Below, in pieces: positions 1-7,748 of a stretch of 64,000 bases of DNA. The position numbers and the translations under genes are program-made. The stretch covers positions 1 through 64,000 of the forward strand of contig CAISLN010000094.1 in the NCBI GenBank assembly GCA_903886275.1. Reading direction: 5' to 3'. Every line of letters starts with the position of its first letter. The stretch's first letter is position 1. The notes beneath the pieces are model-generated. The model was not told the origin of the DNA. It saw nothing but the letters and a program-made list of their open reading frames with translations, and made no database searches. The stretch comes from an uncultured beta proteobacterium (GTDB lineage Bacteria > Pseudomonadota > Gammaproteobacteria > Burkholderiales > Burkholderiaceae_C).

Positions 1-387
1 GCCTCTATCGAAATCCGCCTGCCGCTGGTGGATCAGCATCTGCTCACGCAGGTCAACCGCTTGCCCGATGCGATGCGTTACCAGCCGATACGGCGCAAGG
101 CCTTGTTGCGCCGCATCGGTCTGCGCGGCCTCTCGCCGCAATTGTTTGACCGACCCAAGTCGGGCTTCGAGCTGCCCTACGACCGCTGGATGCGCAGCCG
201 TCTGGGTAAGACCATAGGCGAGACCTTCAACGACCGTGCTGCGGTGCGGGCTGCGGGTCTGAACCCTGCGGCCGTGCTGCGCCTTTGGAACGCCTATCTG
301 GCCAACACCCCTGGCCTGTACTGGTCGCGTGTCTGGTCGCTCTATGTGCTGGTGCGCTGGTGCAGTCGCAACGGGGTTTCGATATGA
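1..387 (+). CDS. Asparagine synthase-like protein, C-terminal part (5' end outside window)
   Basis: This is the last ~128 residues of an asparagine synthetase (glutamine-hydrolysing) family protein. The reading frame is open from base 1. It begins with an IEIRLPLVDQHL stretch, matching the 'E(V/I)R(V/L)PxxD' segment of the synthetase domain, and continues with the RRKALLR and RPKSGFELP segments typical of the C-terminal end (roughly K...P-K-x-G-F). The catalytic Ntn-hydrolase half and the ATP-binding site lie outside the window. AsnB paralogues in polysaccharide clusters often amidate a sugar or surface polymer instead of making asparagine; that role is inferred from the EPS neighbours. The TGA stop overlaps the ATG of the next glycosyltransferase (ATGA), so the two are translationally coupled. 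Confidence 0.85.
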   Translation, partial: ASIEIRLPLVDQHLLTQVNRLPDAMRYQPIRRKALLRRIGLRGLSPQLFDRPKSGFELPYDRWMRSRLGKTIGETFNDRAAVRAAGLNPAAVLRLWNAYLANTPGLYWSRVWSLYVLVRWCSRNGVSI

Positions 388-1589
388 CAACACAAATCAC
401 TTATCTGATCAACCAATACCCCAAGGTCAGCCACAGCTTTATTCGCCGCGAGATTTTGGCGCTTGAGGCGCAGGGGGTGCGCGTGCAACGCATTGCCCTG
501 CGCGGCTGGAGCGATCAGGTGGTCGATAGCCAAGACGAAGCGGAGCGCGCCAAGACCCAGTATGTGCTGCGCGAAGGCATGGCCGGCCTGCTAGTTGCCC
601 TGCTGGAAACGGCCATCAAGCGCCCCCTGGCCTTTGTGCGCGCCCTGGGTCTGGCCGCCAAGCTGGGCTGGAGGGCGGACCGCCCATGGGCCTACCACTT
701 TGTCTACCTGGCCGAGGCCTGCGTCATCGCCCGCTGGATGGACGCGGCCCAGTCGCGCCATGTCCATGCCCACTTCGGCACCAATCCGGCGATGGTCTGC
801 CTGCTGGTACAGGCGCTCAGCGCCAAGAGCTATAGCTTCACGGTGCACGGCCCGGAAGAGTTTGACAAGCCTGGCGCGCTGCGCCTGCGCGAGAAGGTGC
901 GCGGTGCCACCTTTGTGGCGGCCATCAGCTCCTTTGGCCGCAGCCAGTTGTTGCGCTGGTCCGACCTGGCCGACTGGCCCAAGATCCACATCGTGCATTG
1001 CGGCCTGGATGCGCGCTACCAGACCGAGCCTCAAGCCGTGGAGCCCGAAGCGGGGCGCTTGGTTTGTATAGGCCGCTTGTGCGAGCAAAAGGGACAGCTG
1101 CTGCTGTTGCAGGCCCTGAAGCTCGTGGTTGAAAAAAACTATTCCGTGCGCTTGGTGCTGGCCGGTGACGGCGAGATGCGGCCCCAGATCGAACAGAAAA
1201 TTGCACGGCTCGGCCTTGGCAATCACGTCGAAATCACCGGCTGGATTTCGGGCGAGATGGTCGAGCAGCAGTTGCTGCGCTCGCGCGCCCTGGTGCTGCC
1301 CAGCTTTGCCGAGGGCCTGCCGGTGGTCATCATGGAGGCCATGGCCTTGGCAAGACCGGTGATCACCACCTATGTGGCGGGCATTCCCGAACTGGTGCGC
1401 CAGGGTGAGTCCGGTTGGCTGGTTCCCGCCAGCGATGTGCAGGCGCTGGCCGAGGTGATGGCGGCTTGCCTGGACGCCACGCCCGAAGAGCTGCTGCAGA
1501 TGGGCCAGCGCGGGCGCGAACGGGTGCTGCTGCGTCACAACGTGGACACCGAGGCCGCCAAGTTGGCCGCGCTGTTTGCCGCGCTATAG
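384..1589 (+). CDS. GT4-family glycosyltransferase (WcaL-like)
   Basis: A 401-residue GT-B fold glycosyltransferase, probably cytoplasmic or membrane-associated, adding a sugar to the lipid-linked EPS repeat unit. The N-terminus reads TYLINQYPKVSHSFIRREI, characteristic of colanic-acid WcaL-type GT4 enzymes. The C-terminal half has the GT4 signature: LVCIGRLCEQKGQ, then VLAGDGEMRPQ, and the EX7E region PSFAEGLPVVIMEAMA, which contacts the nucleotide sugar. I chose the ATG at 384, which overlaps the upstream TGA by four bases. An open frame extends upstream to 285 but would intrude on the asparagine synthase gene. The donor sugar cannot be predicted from sequence. Confidence 0.88.
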   Translation: MTTQITYLINQYPKVSHSFIRREILALEAQGVRVQRIALRGWSDQVVDSQDEAERAKTQYVLREGMAGLLVALLETAIKRPLAFVRALGLAAKLGWRADRPWAYHFVYLAEACVIARWMDAAQSRHVHAHFGTNPAMVCLLVQALSAKSYSFTVHGPEEFDKPGALRLREKVRGATFVAAISSFGRSQLLRWSDLADWPKIHIVHCGLDARYQTEPQAVEPEAGRLVCIGRLCEQKGQLLLLQALKLVVEKNYSVRLVLAGDGEMRPQIEQKIARLGLGNHVEITGWISGEMVEQQLLRSRALVLPSFAEGLPVVIMEAMALARPVITTYVAGIPELVRQGESGWLVPASDVQALAEVMAACLDATPEELLQMGQRGRERVLLRHNVDTEAAKLAALFAAL

Positions 1590-1600
1590 CCGGCTCGCAC

Positions 1601-2845
1601 ATGGCTACATTCTTTGGCAGAGCTCATTCGGGTAAAAAAATGCAAGTACCAATACCAGTCCATAGCGCCTTGGCGCCTGTGCCGGGCCAGCAACTGTCTG
1701 CACAGCCCAGTGTCTGGGATGGGTGTGGCGATCCGCTCTTGCCCTACTGCGTGTTCGGACTGCCGTTTCACGCACTGAACTTTGACGAAGTCGTCGCCGC
1801 CTTGCGCGCGGGGATGCGCAGCAAGCGCCCGGTATTTTTGTCCACTCCCAACGTCAATTTTTTGGTGGCCTGCCAGTCCGATGCCGCCTTCAGGGACTCG
1901 GTCCTCCTGAGTGATCTCAGCGTTGCAGACGGTATGCCCATTGTATGGATGGCCAAACTATTGGGCCTTCCCATTCGCCAGCGCGTGGCAGGTGCCAACC
2001 TATTTGAAGCGCTGCACCAGGCAACGGTGGCCACGCCCAGCGAACAAACAGCGGTGTATTTTTTTGGTGGACCCGAGGGGGCCGCCAAGGCCGCAAGCGA
2101 GAACCTCAACCAGCGGTCTGCACCGGTGGATGGGGTGTCGGCCCTGCGCTGCGCCGGTTACGCCTCTCCCGGTTTTGGCTCTATTGAAGACATGAGCAGC
2201 CCCGAAATCATCCAGCACATCAACGCCTCCGGGGCCGACTTTTTGTTGGTGGCACTGGGTGCACGCAAGGGACAAAGCTGGATTTTGCACAATCGCCAGC
2301 GCTTGAGTCCGCCGCTGATCAGCCATCTGGGTGCGGTCATCAATTTTGTTGCCGGAACCATTCGCCGGGCGCCTCCGTTTTTTCAACGCGTGGGCATGGA
2401 ATGGCTGTGGCGCATCCAGCAAGAGCCGGCCTTATGGTTGCGTTATTTCAAGGATGCAATGCTGCTCGCGCGCCTGCTGCTGCTGCGTGGCCTGCCGCAG
2501 TTGCTGCTGGAAAAGCACCTAGGGCGTTTGCGCTCCAAGGCAGCAGCGGCCACTTTGGAAGTTTCCGAAAACACGGCCGGCACGCAGGTCACGCTCAAGG
2601 GCGTATGGGTCAGCAGCAATCGCTTTCGTTTGTGGCAGGCCTTGCAAGGCGCGCCAGCCCACGATTTGGATATCGAGATAGATATGTCCGATGTGGAATA
2701 TATCGATTGCGCCTTGTTGGGCCTCTTACTGCATCTGCGCGGTATCCAATTGCGCCGGCATCGCCAATTAAATATAATTTGCACTAATGCGAGAATGAAG
2801 CGAATATTTTATTTTTCTTGCGTTGGCTTTTTGCTAAGCCATTGA
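1601..2845 (+). CDS. WecG/TagA/CpsF glycosyltransferase fused to a STAS-like domain
   Basis: A protein of about 414 residues. Residues ~55-300 match the WecG/TagA/CpsF family, which transfers a hexosamine or aminouronic acid to an undecaprenyl-linked acceptor. Visible motifs are STPNVNFLV, LSVADGMPIVWMAKLLG, FFGGPEG and LLVALGARKGQ..W. The last ~95 residues form a separate segment (LDIEIDMSDVEYIDCALLGLLLHL) resembling a STAS domain of the anti-sigma-antagonist type. Its usual phosphorylatable D-S-S-G is replaced by D-C-A-L, so phospho-switching seems lost. The start is uncertain: ATG 1601 or ATG 1640, which removes 13 residues. Neither has a strong Shine-Dalgarno. The gene lies 11 bp after the GT4 gene, probably in the same operon. 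The STAS part may mediate partner binding (inference). Confidence 0.8.
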   Translation: MATFFGRAHSGKKMQVPIPVHSALAPVPGQQLSAQPSVWDGCGDPLLPYCVFGLPFHALNFDEVVAALRAGMRSKRPVFLSTPNVNFLVACQSDAAFRDSVLLSDLSVADGMPIVWMAKLLGLPIRQRVAGANLFEALHQATVATPSEQTAVYFFGGPEGAAKAASENLNQRSAPVDGVSALRCAGYASPGFGSIEDMSSPEIIQHINASGADFLLVALGARKGQSWILHNRQRLSPPLISHLGAVINFVAGTIRRAPPFFQRVGMEWLWRIQQEPALWLRYFKDAMLLARLLLLRGLPQLLLEKHLGRLRSKAAAATLEVSENTAGTQVTLKGVWVSSNRFRLWQALQGAPAHDLDIEIDMSDVEYIDCALLGLLLHLRGIQLRRHRQLNIICTNARMKRIFYFSCVGFLLSH

Positions 2846-2948
2846 GTAACATAAATTTCCATTTTCCAGTGTTATTTATCAACTCAAATGCAAGTCCGGT
2901 AAGACTTTGTAAGAGCTTGGAAAAGAGGCCTGTAAGAGGGTAAATTCC

Positions 2949-2991
2949 GTCACGCAACATCGTGATGGTTAAAGAGGAAACCATCCGTGAC
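2949..2991 (+). promoter_or_regulatory. Candidate structured 5' leader with alternative stems
   Basis: Within the 237-bp gap before the lipoprotein gene, GTCACG (2949-2954) can pair with CGTGAC (2986-2991) around an inner stem GATGGTT (2964-2970)/AACCATC (2979-2985). Alternatively TCACG can pair with CGTGA at 2961-2965, which excludes the outer stem. Such mutually exclusive pairing is seen in regulated leaders. I could not match it to a known riboswitch class. The rest of the gap shows no gene. Confidence 0.35.
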
Positions 2992-3082
2992 CCAAGCTAC
3001 AGAAAGCGGTGGTGAATGGGGCATGTACCGGCGTGGTGGGATTTTCTGCCCTGTCGAAGCGATATTACTGGACGCTAATATC

Positions 3083-5308
3083 ATGGATATTTTTAAAGGC
3101 CTATTGGTGGCAGGTTGTTTGGTCGCTGCAGCGTTGAGCGCGTGCGGCGGCGGTGGTAGTGATAGCACTAGTGATGGCGCTAGTGGTATTGATACCGCCC
3201 TATCAGATGCCACTGCAAGTATCAGCAGCGGCCGAAACGCAAGGCGACCCGGCACCCGTGTGACCGGCGTGACGCAGGCCAATGCTGGCCCGGCGCAAAG
3301 CGTGGTCGTGGGCAGTTTGGTCATACTCGACGCATCTGCGAGTACCGTCCAGAGCGGCCGCACCCTGAGCTATTCCTGGACCTTTGTCGCGCCAAGCGGC
3401 CACGCCATCATTGGTGCGAGCACGGTGCACCCCAGCTTCACTGCGGACACGGTGGGCACCTTCCAACTGCAGCTGCTCGTCAGCGATGGGCTCAGCTCCA
3501 GCAGTTCCAGCGTCAGCGTGACAGCAGTCCCTGCCGATGCGACGGTCAATGCCGCGCTGGTGGCCAGTCGCGTCAGCGGCGTGGCACCCCTGGCGGTGTT
3601 TTTTGATGCCTCGGCCACCACCGCGACCCGCAGCAGCAAGCCCTTTCATGAGCTGGAGTTTCAGTGGAACTTTGGTGAAACCAATCTGGGCAATTGGAGC
3701 CAGGGCGCGCATGCCAATGCCCTTAGCCGCAACGTGGACAGCGGCCCGGTGGCCTCCCACGTTTTTGAGACCGCTGGAACCTATACCGTCACGCTCAATG
3801 CCACCGATGGCAGCAACGTCGGCTCCAAGACGGTGCAAATCACGGTCACCGATCCTAACGTCGTGTTTGCGACGAATACCGCATGCGTCTCGGTGGCCGG
3901 CGTCTTTGCCGGTTGCCCCGTGGGTGCCGCCAAAATCACAGCGTCCGATTACGCCGCCGTCATCAATGGCAACGCTTCGGTGCGGCGCTTTCTGTTCAAC
4001 CGGGGCGAGTCCTGGAGCGCTGCCTCGCAGGCCAGGGAAATGCGCAACGGCCCGGGAATCATCGGTGCTTATGGCAGCGGTGCAGCGCCAAAGTGGCTGC
4101 TGCGCGCAGGCACAACCGGACTGGTTCTATCGGACGTCACGACGCCAACCATTTCCGACTGGCGTGTCATGGACCTCGAAATGGACGGGCAGACGCTCGC
4201 CACCAGTGGTATCACCGCAGGGGGCAGCATCAACCAGGTTTTGCTGCTCCGACTCAACATCCACCACGTCAACGACGGAATGACCTTTGACGTGTCCACG
4301 CTGGACTACTGGAACACACAGCCGGGGCATGCGGGTCAAACCATGTGGGACCAACTGGCCATCGTCGATACCAGGGTCAACACCATCTTTGCTGGCGTGG
4401 GTGTTTCAGTGAATGCGGCTGCGTCGGGCTATTCCGGTGCGTATATCAGTGCCTCCAGACTGACTTTTATGGGCAATAACCTGGACAACGCCAATGGTGG
4501 TGAGCATGTGCTGCGAACCCCCTATATTGGCAAGGGCGTGGTCAGCCACAACTACCTGGCCAGGCCCGATGCGGCCAAGCATTGTTTCAAGCTGCATGCA
4601 CCGAGTTTTACCGGTACCGGTGTGGTGGTTGGAAAATACTCCGAACAAATTGTCATGGCCGACAACACCTTTGATGGCGGAAAGTCTGTGCAAAATGTGA
4701 AGGTGGCACCCCAGAACACCTCGTACGACGAGCGCATCCGTGATGTCATCATTGAACGCAACTATTTTTTGCTGGGAGTCGGGTCCGAGTTTGGTCTGGT
4801 TTTGGATGGCCCGGTATCGGTGGTTTCTGTGCGCAACAATATCCTGAACTCCAGTAACTCGGCGGACCCCTATCCTGCCGATATTGAAATTAGTGGTGAT
4901 GGTTTGGGTGCGGTCAGCTCCATCAACATCTATAACAACACCTTCTACACATCCAGTCCTTACTTTCTGGGGGTGTTGTTGGGCGGCAATCCGGCCTTGA
5001 TTTCGGGGGTCAATGTGAAGAACAACCTCGCCTACGCACCTTCAGCGGCAAATGCCACTTTTGCAAATCTGTCGGCCGGCTCCAATGTGGTGGCTAGCAA
5101 CAACTCAACCGACACCCAGACCCGCAGCGTGTCGCCCCGGTTTACCACCGTGCCGGCCCTGACGGCCAAGAGTCTTGCCGCGACGGACTTCAAGCCCGCC
5201 GCCGCAAGCTACGCCATAGGCAGCGCCACCACCTTGGTGACTTCTGATTTCAATAACGCGCTGCGCGCATGGGGTGCGGCTTCCGATCTGGGTGCCGTCA
5301 ACCATTAG
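3083..5308 (+). CDS. PKD-domain, right-handed beta-helix lipoprotein
   Basis: A 741-residue secreted lipoprotein. A hydrophobic signal peptide ends in the lipobox LSAC with Cys at position 21, followed by GGGG and a Ser/Asp-rich linker. Residues ~65-145 and ~150-255 are two PKD/Ig-like beta-sandwich modules; the second has FQWNFGE and the closing GTYTVTLNATD signature. The region from ~270 onward has repeated short beta-strand rungs such as IYNNTFYTS and VKNNLAYAPS, typical of parallel beta-helix proteins (polysaccharide lyases, epimerases or adhesins). No catalytic residues can be assigned. I chose ATG 3083 because it starts the signal peptide; a GTG-started extension from 2987 would bury it. 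Inside an EPS locus it may bind, trim or anchor the polymer (inference). Confidence 0.8.
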   Translation: MDIFKGLLVAGCLVAAALSACGGGGSDSTSDGASGIDTALSDATASISSGRNARRPGTRVTGVTQANAGPAQSVVVGSLVILDASASTVQSGRTLSYSWTFVAPSGHAIIGASTVHPSFTADTVGTFQLQLLVSDGLSSSSSSVSVTAVPADATVNAALVASRVSGVAPLAVFFDASATTATRSSKPFHELEFQWNFGETNLGNWSQGAHANALSRNVDSGPVASHVFETAGTYTVTLNATDGSNVGSKTVQITVTDPNVVFATNTACVSVAGVFAGCPVGAAKITASDYAAVINGNASVRRFLFNRGESWSAASQAREMRNGPGIIGAYGSGAAPKWLLRAGTTGLVLSDVTTPTISDWRVMDLEMDGQTLATSGITAGGSINQVLLLRLNIHHVNDGMTFDVSTLDYWNTQPGHAGQTMWDQLAIVDTRVNTIFAGVGVSVNAAASGYSGAYISASRLTFMGNNLDNANGGEHVLRTPYIGKGVVSHNYLARPDAAKHCFKLHAPSFTGTGVVVGKYSEQIVMADNTFDGGKSVQNVKVAPQNTSYDERIRDVIIERNYFLLGVGSEFGLVLDGPVSVVSVRNNILNSSNSADPYPADIEISGDGLGAVSSINIYNNTFYTSSPYFLGVLLGGNPALISGVNVKNNLAYAPSAANATFANLSAGSNVVASNNSTDTQTRSVSPRFTTVPALTAKSLAATDFKPAAASYAIGSATTLVTSDFNNALRAWGAASDLGAVNH

Positions 5309-5317
5309 CAGGCGCTC

Positions 5318-5357
5318 CCTCCCGCTGTGTCCCCTTTGCAGTGGCACCGGCGGGAGG
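5318..5357 (+). terminator. Weak stem-loop after the lipoprotein gene
   Basis: CCTCCCGC (5318-5325) and GCGGGAGG (5350-5357) form a perfect 8-bp stem with a 24-nt loop just after the lipoprotein stop. No T-run follows, so this is only a possible terminator or processing site. Confidence 0.3.
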
Positions 5358-5426
5358 AAATGGACCGCTGTCGCGAGGCGGCGTGGCGAGAGTCTAGAAT
5401 GGGCGCCGCGTGCATTAGACCTTGTC

Positions 5427-5452
5427 GCGCCGGGTGGAACCCGGTCTGGCGC
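5427..5452 (+). promoter_or_regulatory. GC-rich hairpin in the leader of the acyltransferase gene
   Basis: CCGGGT-GGA-ACCCGG (5430-5444) forms a tight hairpin, flanked by outer GCGCC/GGCGC arms, ending 33 bp before the acyltransferase ATG. There is no T-run. It could affect translation or mark the end of the preceding transcript; the function is unknown. Confidence 0.3.
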
Positions 5453-5485
5453 TTGCACCCGATTGAAGCAAAGCACCCGCACACC

Positions 5486-6088
5486 ATGAACATTCTCAAA
5501 AAATTTTTGAAATATATTGCACTCGAAAGAGGTCGATTTTTAGGAATGTATGTGCGGATGTTCTCTATCAACGGCTTGGACTATGCGCACTATTTGCGCA
5601 AACACGGCGGCTTGCATTCCATCGGCGAGCAAACGGAAATCAACTACGGCGTCACCATCACCGACCCCGCCTATGTCCGCATCGGGCGCAACTGCACGCT
5701 GACCACCTGTACCCTGCTGGGGCACGACGGGGTGATTCGGGTGCTCAATAGCGCCTACCACAAGAAGCTCGATGCGGTCGGAAAAATCGACATTCTCGAC
5801 AACTCGTTTATCGGCCATGGCGCCATCCTCATGCCCGGCGTCACCATAGGCCCCAACGCAATTGTGGCGGCGGGCGCTGTGGTCACTGCGGACGTGGCTG
5901 CGGGCCAGGTTGTCGGGGGTGTGCCGGCCAAGGTGATAGGCTCCACTGAAGCGTTGGTGCAGCGCCTAGAGCAGCGCTGCAAAGAGTACCCCTGGTACGC
6001 CCTGATCGAGCAAAGGGAGGGCGGCTTTGACGCGCAAATGGAGCCCGAACTCAAGCGCATGCGACTGCAGGCCTTTTTCGGTAGCTAG
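5486..6088 (+). CDS. Left-handed beta-helix (hexapeptide-repeat) acyltransferase
   Basis: A 200-residue acyltransferase of the LbetaH superfamily. From about residue 40, isoleucine/valine-rich hexapeptide repeats appear (YVRIGRNCTLTTCTLLG, then ILDNSFIGHGAILMPGVTIGPNAIVAAGAVVTADV), ending with the GGVPAKVIG segment common to sugar O-acetyltransferases. A His in IGHGA could act as catalytic base. The likely role is acetylation of an EPS sugar or its precursor. The start is ATG 5486; an in-frame extension to 5327 lacks family similarity. It is about 180 bp downstream of the lipoprotein gene and just before the regulator epsA. Confidence 0.82.
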   Translation: MNILKKFLKYIALERGRFLGMYVRMFSINGLDYAHYLRKHGGLHSIGEQTEINYGVTITDPAYVRIGRNCTLTTCTLLGHDGVIRVLNSAYHKKLDAVGKIDILDNSFIGHGAILMPGVTIGPNAIVAAGAVVTADVAAGQVVGGVPAKVIGSTEALVQRLEQRCKEYPWYALIEQREGGFDAQMEPELKRMRLQAFFGS

Positions 6089-6148
6089 ACATCCACAGGT
6101 CTCGCGCTGGCTGGGTTAGGATCTGGTCTTTGGACCTAGACGCCAGGC

Positions 6149-6958
6149 GTGAGAAACATGTCCCATACACATGAGGTGGAGCAGATCGACGAAGACCTGC
6201 CGCAGCTTTTTTCACTGATGGTTCAGCTGTTAGGTGCTGGCCGACATATTGATCTGATGCGCTGGCTCCATGGCGATTTCCAGCGCTACCTGCAGCACGA
6301 TATATTGATTGCGGCCTGGGGCAACTTCAGCCTGGGGGTGGTTCACTATGACGTGATCTCCGCCATTCCCGGTGTGCGCACCGAGAGCGCCATGGCCGAG
6401 GCGGTTTCCCCCTTGCTGACCAGTCTGTTTGCCCGCTGGTTGGCACAGGGTCACGCGCCGTTTTCGCTGTCGGTGGGGGAGACCGGTTTCACCTGGGACC
6501 GTGTAGTGGAAAGCGGCCCGATTGCCGAGTCCCTGGGCAGCATGCGGTCCTGCCTGGTGCATGGCATACGCGACGAACGCGGGCGCCACGATTGCCTCTA
6601 CATTTTCTTTAGCAAGCACCTCTACCGCAGTTCCAAAGAACGCTTTATCTGCCGTTTCTTTCTGCCCTACATCGATACGGCCCTGCGCCAGGTCGAGTTG
6701 CTGCCCAATCAATACCCTGTGTCTGCCACACCGGTGGCCATTGGTACGGGAGACAAGCCCATTTCTGATGCGGCCAGCAACAGCTTGAGTGAGCGTGAGG
6801 GCGAAATCATGGTCTGGATCGCCAAGGGCAAAACCAACGGCGAAATTGGCAGCATCCTGAATGTCAGTGAGTTCACGGTAAAGAACCACCTACAACGTAT
6901 TTTTAAAAAGCTTTGTGTCTCAAACAGAGCACAAGCGGTCGCCATGTACAGCGTGTGA
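6149..6958 (+). CDS. epsA: LuxR-type transcriptional regulator EpsA (XrtB/PEP-CTERM associated)
   Basis: A protein of about 269 residues ending in a LuxR/FixJ-type helix-turn-helix (residues ~210-268): SLSEREGEIMVWIAKGKTN, then EIGSILNVSEFTVKNHLQRIFKKL, with the conserved E and TVKNH. The N-terminal ~200 residues match no standard receiver or autoinducer domain I can recognise. They fit the EpsA regulators found beside type-B exosortase EPS loci, so the ligand is unknown. The start may be GTG 6149 or ATG 6158, nine bases later. A conserved palindrome recurs upstream of four genes in this window and is the best candidate for its operator (inference). Confidence 0.85.
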   Translation: MRNMSHTHEVEQIDEDLPQLFSLMVQLLGAGRHIDLMRWLHGDFQRYLQHDILIAAWGNFSLGVVHYDVISAIPGVRTESAMAEAVSPLLTSLFARWLAQGHAPFSLSVGETGFTWDRVVESGPIAESLGSMRSCLVHGIRDERGRHDCLYIFFSKHLYRSSKERFICRFFLPYIDTALRQVELLPNQYPVSATPVAIGTGDKPISDAASNSLSEREGEIMVWIAKGKTNGEIGSILNVSEFTVKNHLQRIFKKLCVSNRAQAVAMYSV

Positions 6959-6993
6959 GTCAGCCGGCTCGCCCTTTTCAACACCGCTGGCCA

Positions 6994-7013
6994 TTAGGCC
7001 ATTCGGACTATTG
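6994..7013 (+). promoter_or_regulatory. Palindromic EPS box, copy 1
   Basis: TAGGCC-ATTC-GGACTA followed by TTG matches the element repeated at 44672, 45360 and 46173. It ends 79 bp before the ATG of the cyclic-nucleotide-binding gene. A second perfect 10-bp inverted copy of its left arm, ATGGCCTAAT, lies at 7030-7039 and pairs with ATTAGGCCAT at 6993-7002, so this site may bind two dimers or form a stem-loop. Confidence 0.6.
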
Positions 7014-7091
7014 AAGTGCGCTGAAAAGGATGGCCTAATTCGGCGCAGCAGGGGGGTTACGGTCTAGAACCAGTGTAGTTGGAAACATAAG

Positions 7092-7616
7092 ATGACATCT
7101 AATTTTGCTGAGTTGCACTCAGATGCGGAAATACTGGGTGCTGCCAGCGCGTTTGTGAGTGAGTTTATTGAAGCCGTACGCGCGCATTCCTTTTTCGATA
7201 TTTTTACCGAGGCCGAAACTGCGCAACTGAGCGAGTACCTGGAGTGCTTTGGCGTGCCGCGTGAATCCTATGTGGTCGAGGAGGGTGACGAGGGTGACTT
7301 CCTTGCCATCCTTGTGACGGGAAAGGCGGTGGTCCTCAAGTCCCAGGGGGGTATCAACCGTGTCGTGCACAGCCTGCAGCGCGGCGAGATGATTGGGGAA
7401 ATGTCACTGATTGATGGCAAGCTCCGCTCGGCTAGTTGCGTCACCACCGAGCCCAGCGATTTCGCTCTCATGACGCGCGAAAACCTGAATGCACTGCTGG
7501 CAGATCACCCCCGCTTGGGCAGCAAGTTTTTACTGATGTTGTTACGTATTTCTACGGCCCGCCTGCGCGAGGCTACGGCGCTGGCATGGCCTAATTTTCA
7601 GGACCGGTCTCTGTGA
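7092..7616 (+). CDS. Cyclic-nucleotide-binding domain protein without DNA-binding domain
   Basis: A 174-residue protein made almost entirely of a Crp/Fnr-type cNMP-binding fold (residues ~30-150): a VVEEGDEGDFLAILVTGKAVV jelly-roll and the phosphate-binding cassette GEMIGEMSLIDGKLRSASC. The Arg in RSAS, which normally contacts the cyclic phosphate, is kept. No helix-turn-helix follows, so it is not a stand-alone transcription factor. It sits between epsA and the chain-length pair, preceded by an EPS box. It may couple a cyclic nucleotide (cAMP, cGMP or c-di-GMP; identity unknown) to EPS synthesis through a protein partner. Sure of the domain, unsure of the ligand. Confidence 0.8.
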   Translation: MTSNFAELHSDAEILGAASAFVSEFIEAVRAHSFFDIFTEAETAQLSEYLECFGVPRESYVVEEGDEGDFLAILVTGKAVVLKSQGGINRVVHSLQRGEMIGEMSLIDGKLRSASCVTTEPSDFALMTRENLNALLADHPRLGSKFLLMLLRISTARLREATALAWPNFQDRSL

Positions 7617-7748
7617 TATGTCGAGCGACAAACACCGTCTGTATAGTAAGATAGAGTTGACTGCGGGAGGCGGTCGCCAAGAGATGGATGCATCTATACG
7701 ATCCAAGGCTCAGAGGTGCGGTAAATTTACTCGACTCACAATAATTTT

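Noticed and set aside
591..1538. Long opposite-strand reading frame under the GT4 gene
   Set aside because: High GC content produces long shadow frames; the translation is low-complexity and the plus-strand protein has clear GT4 motifs.
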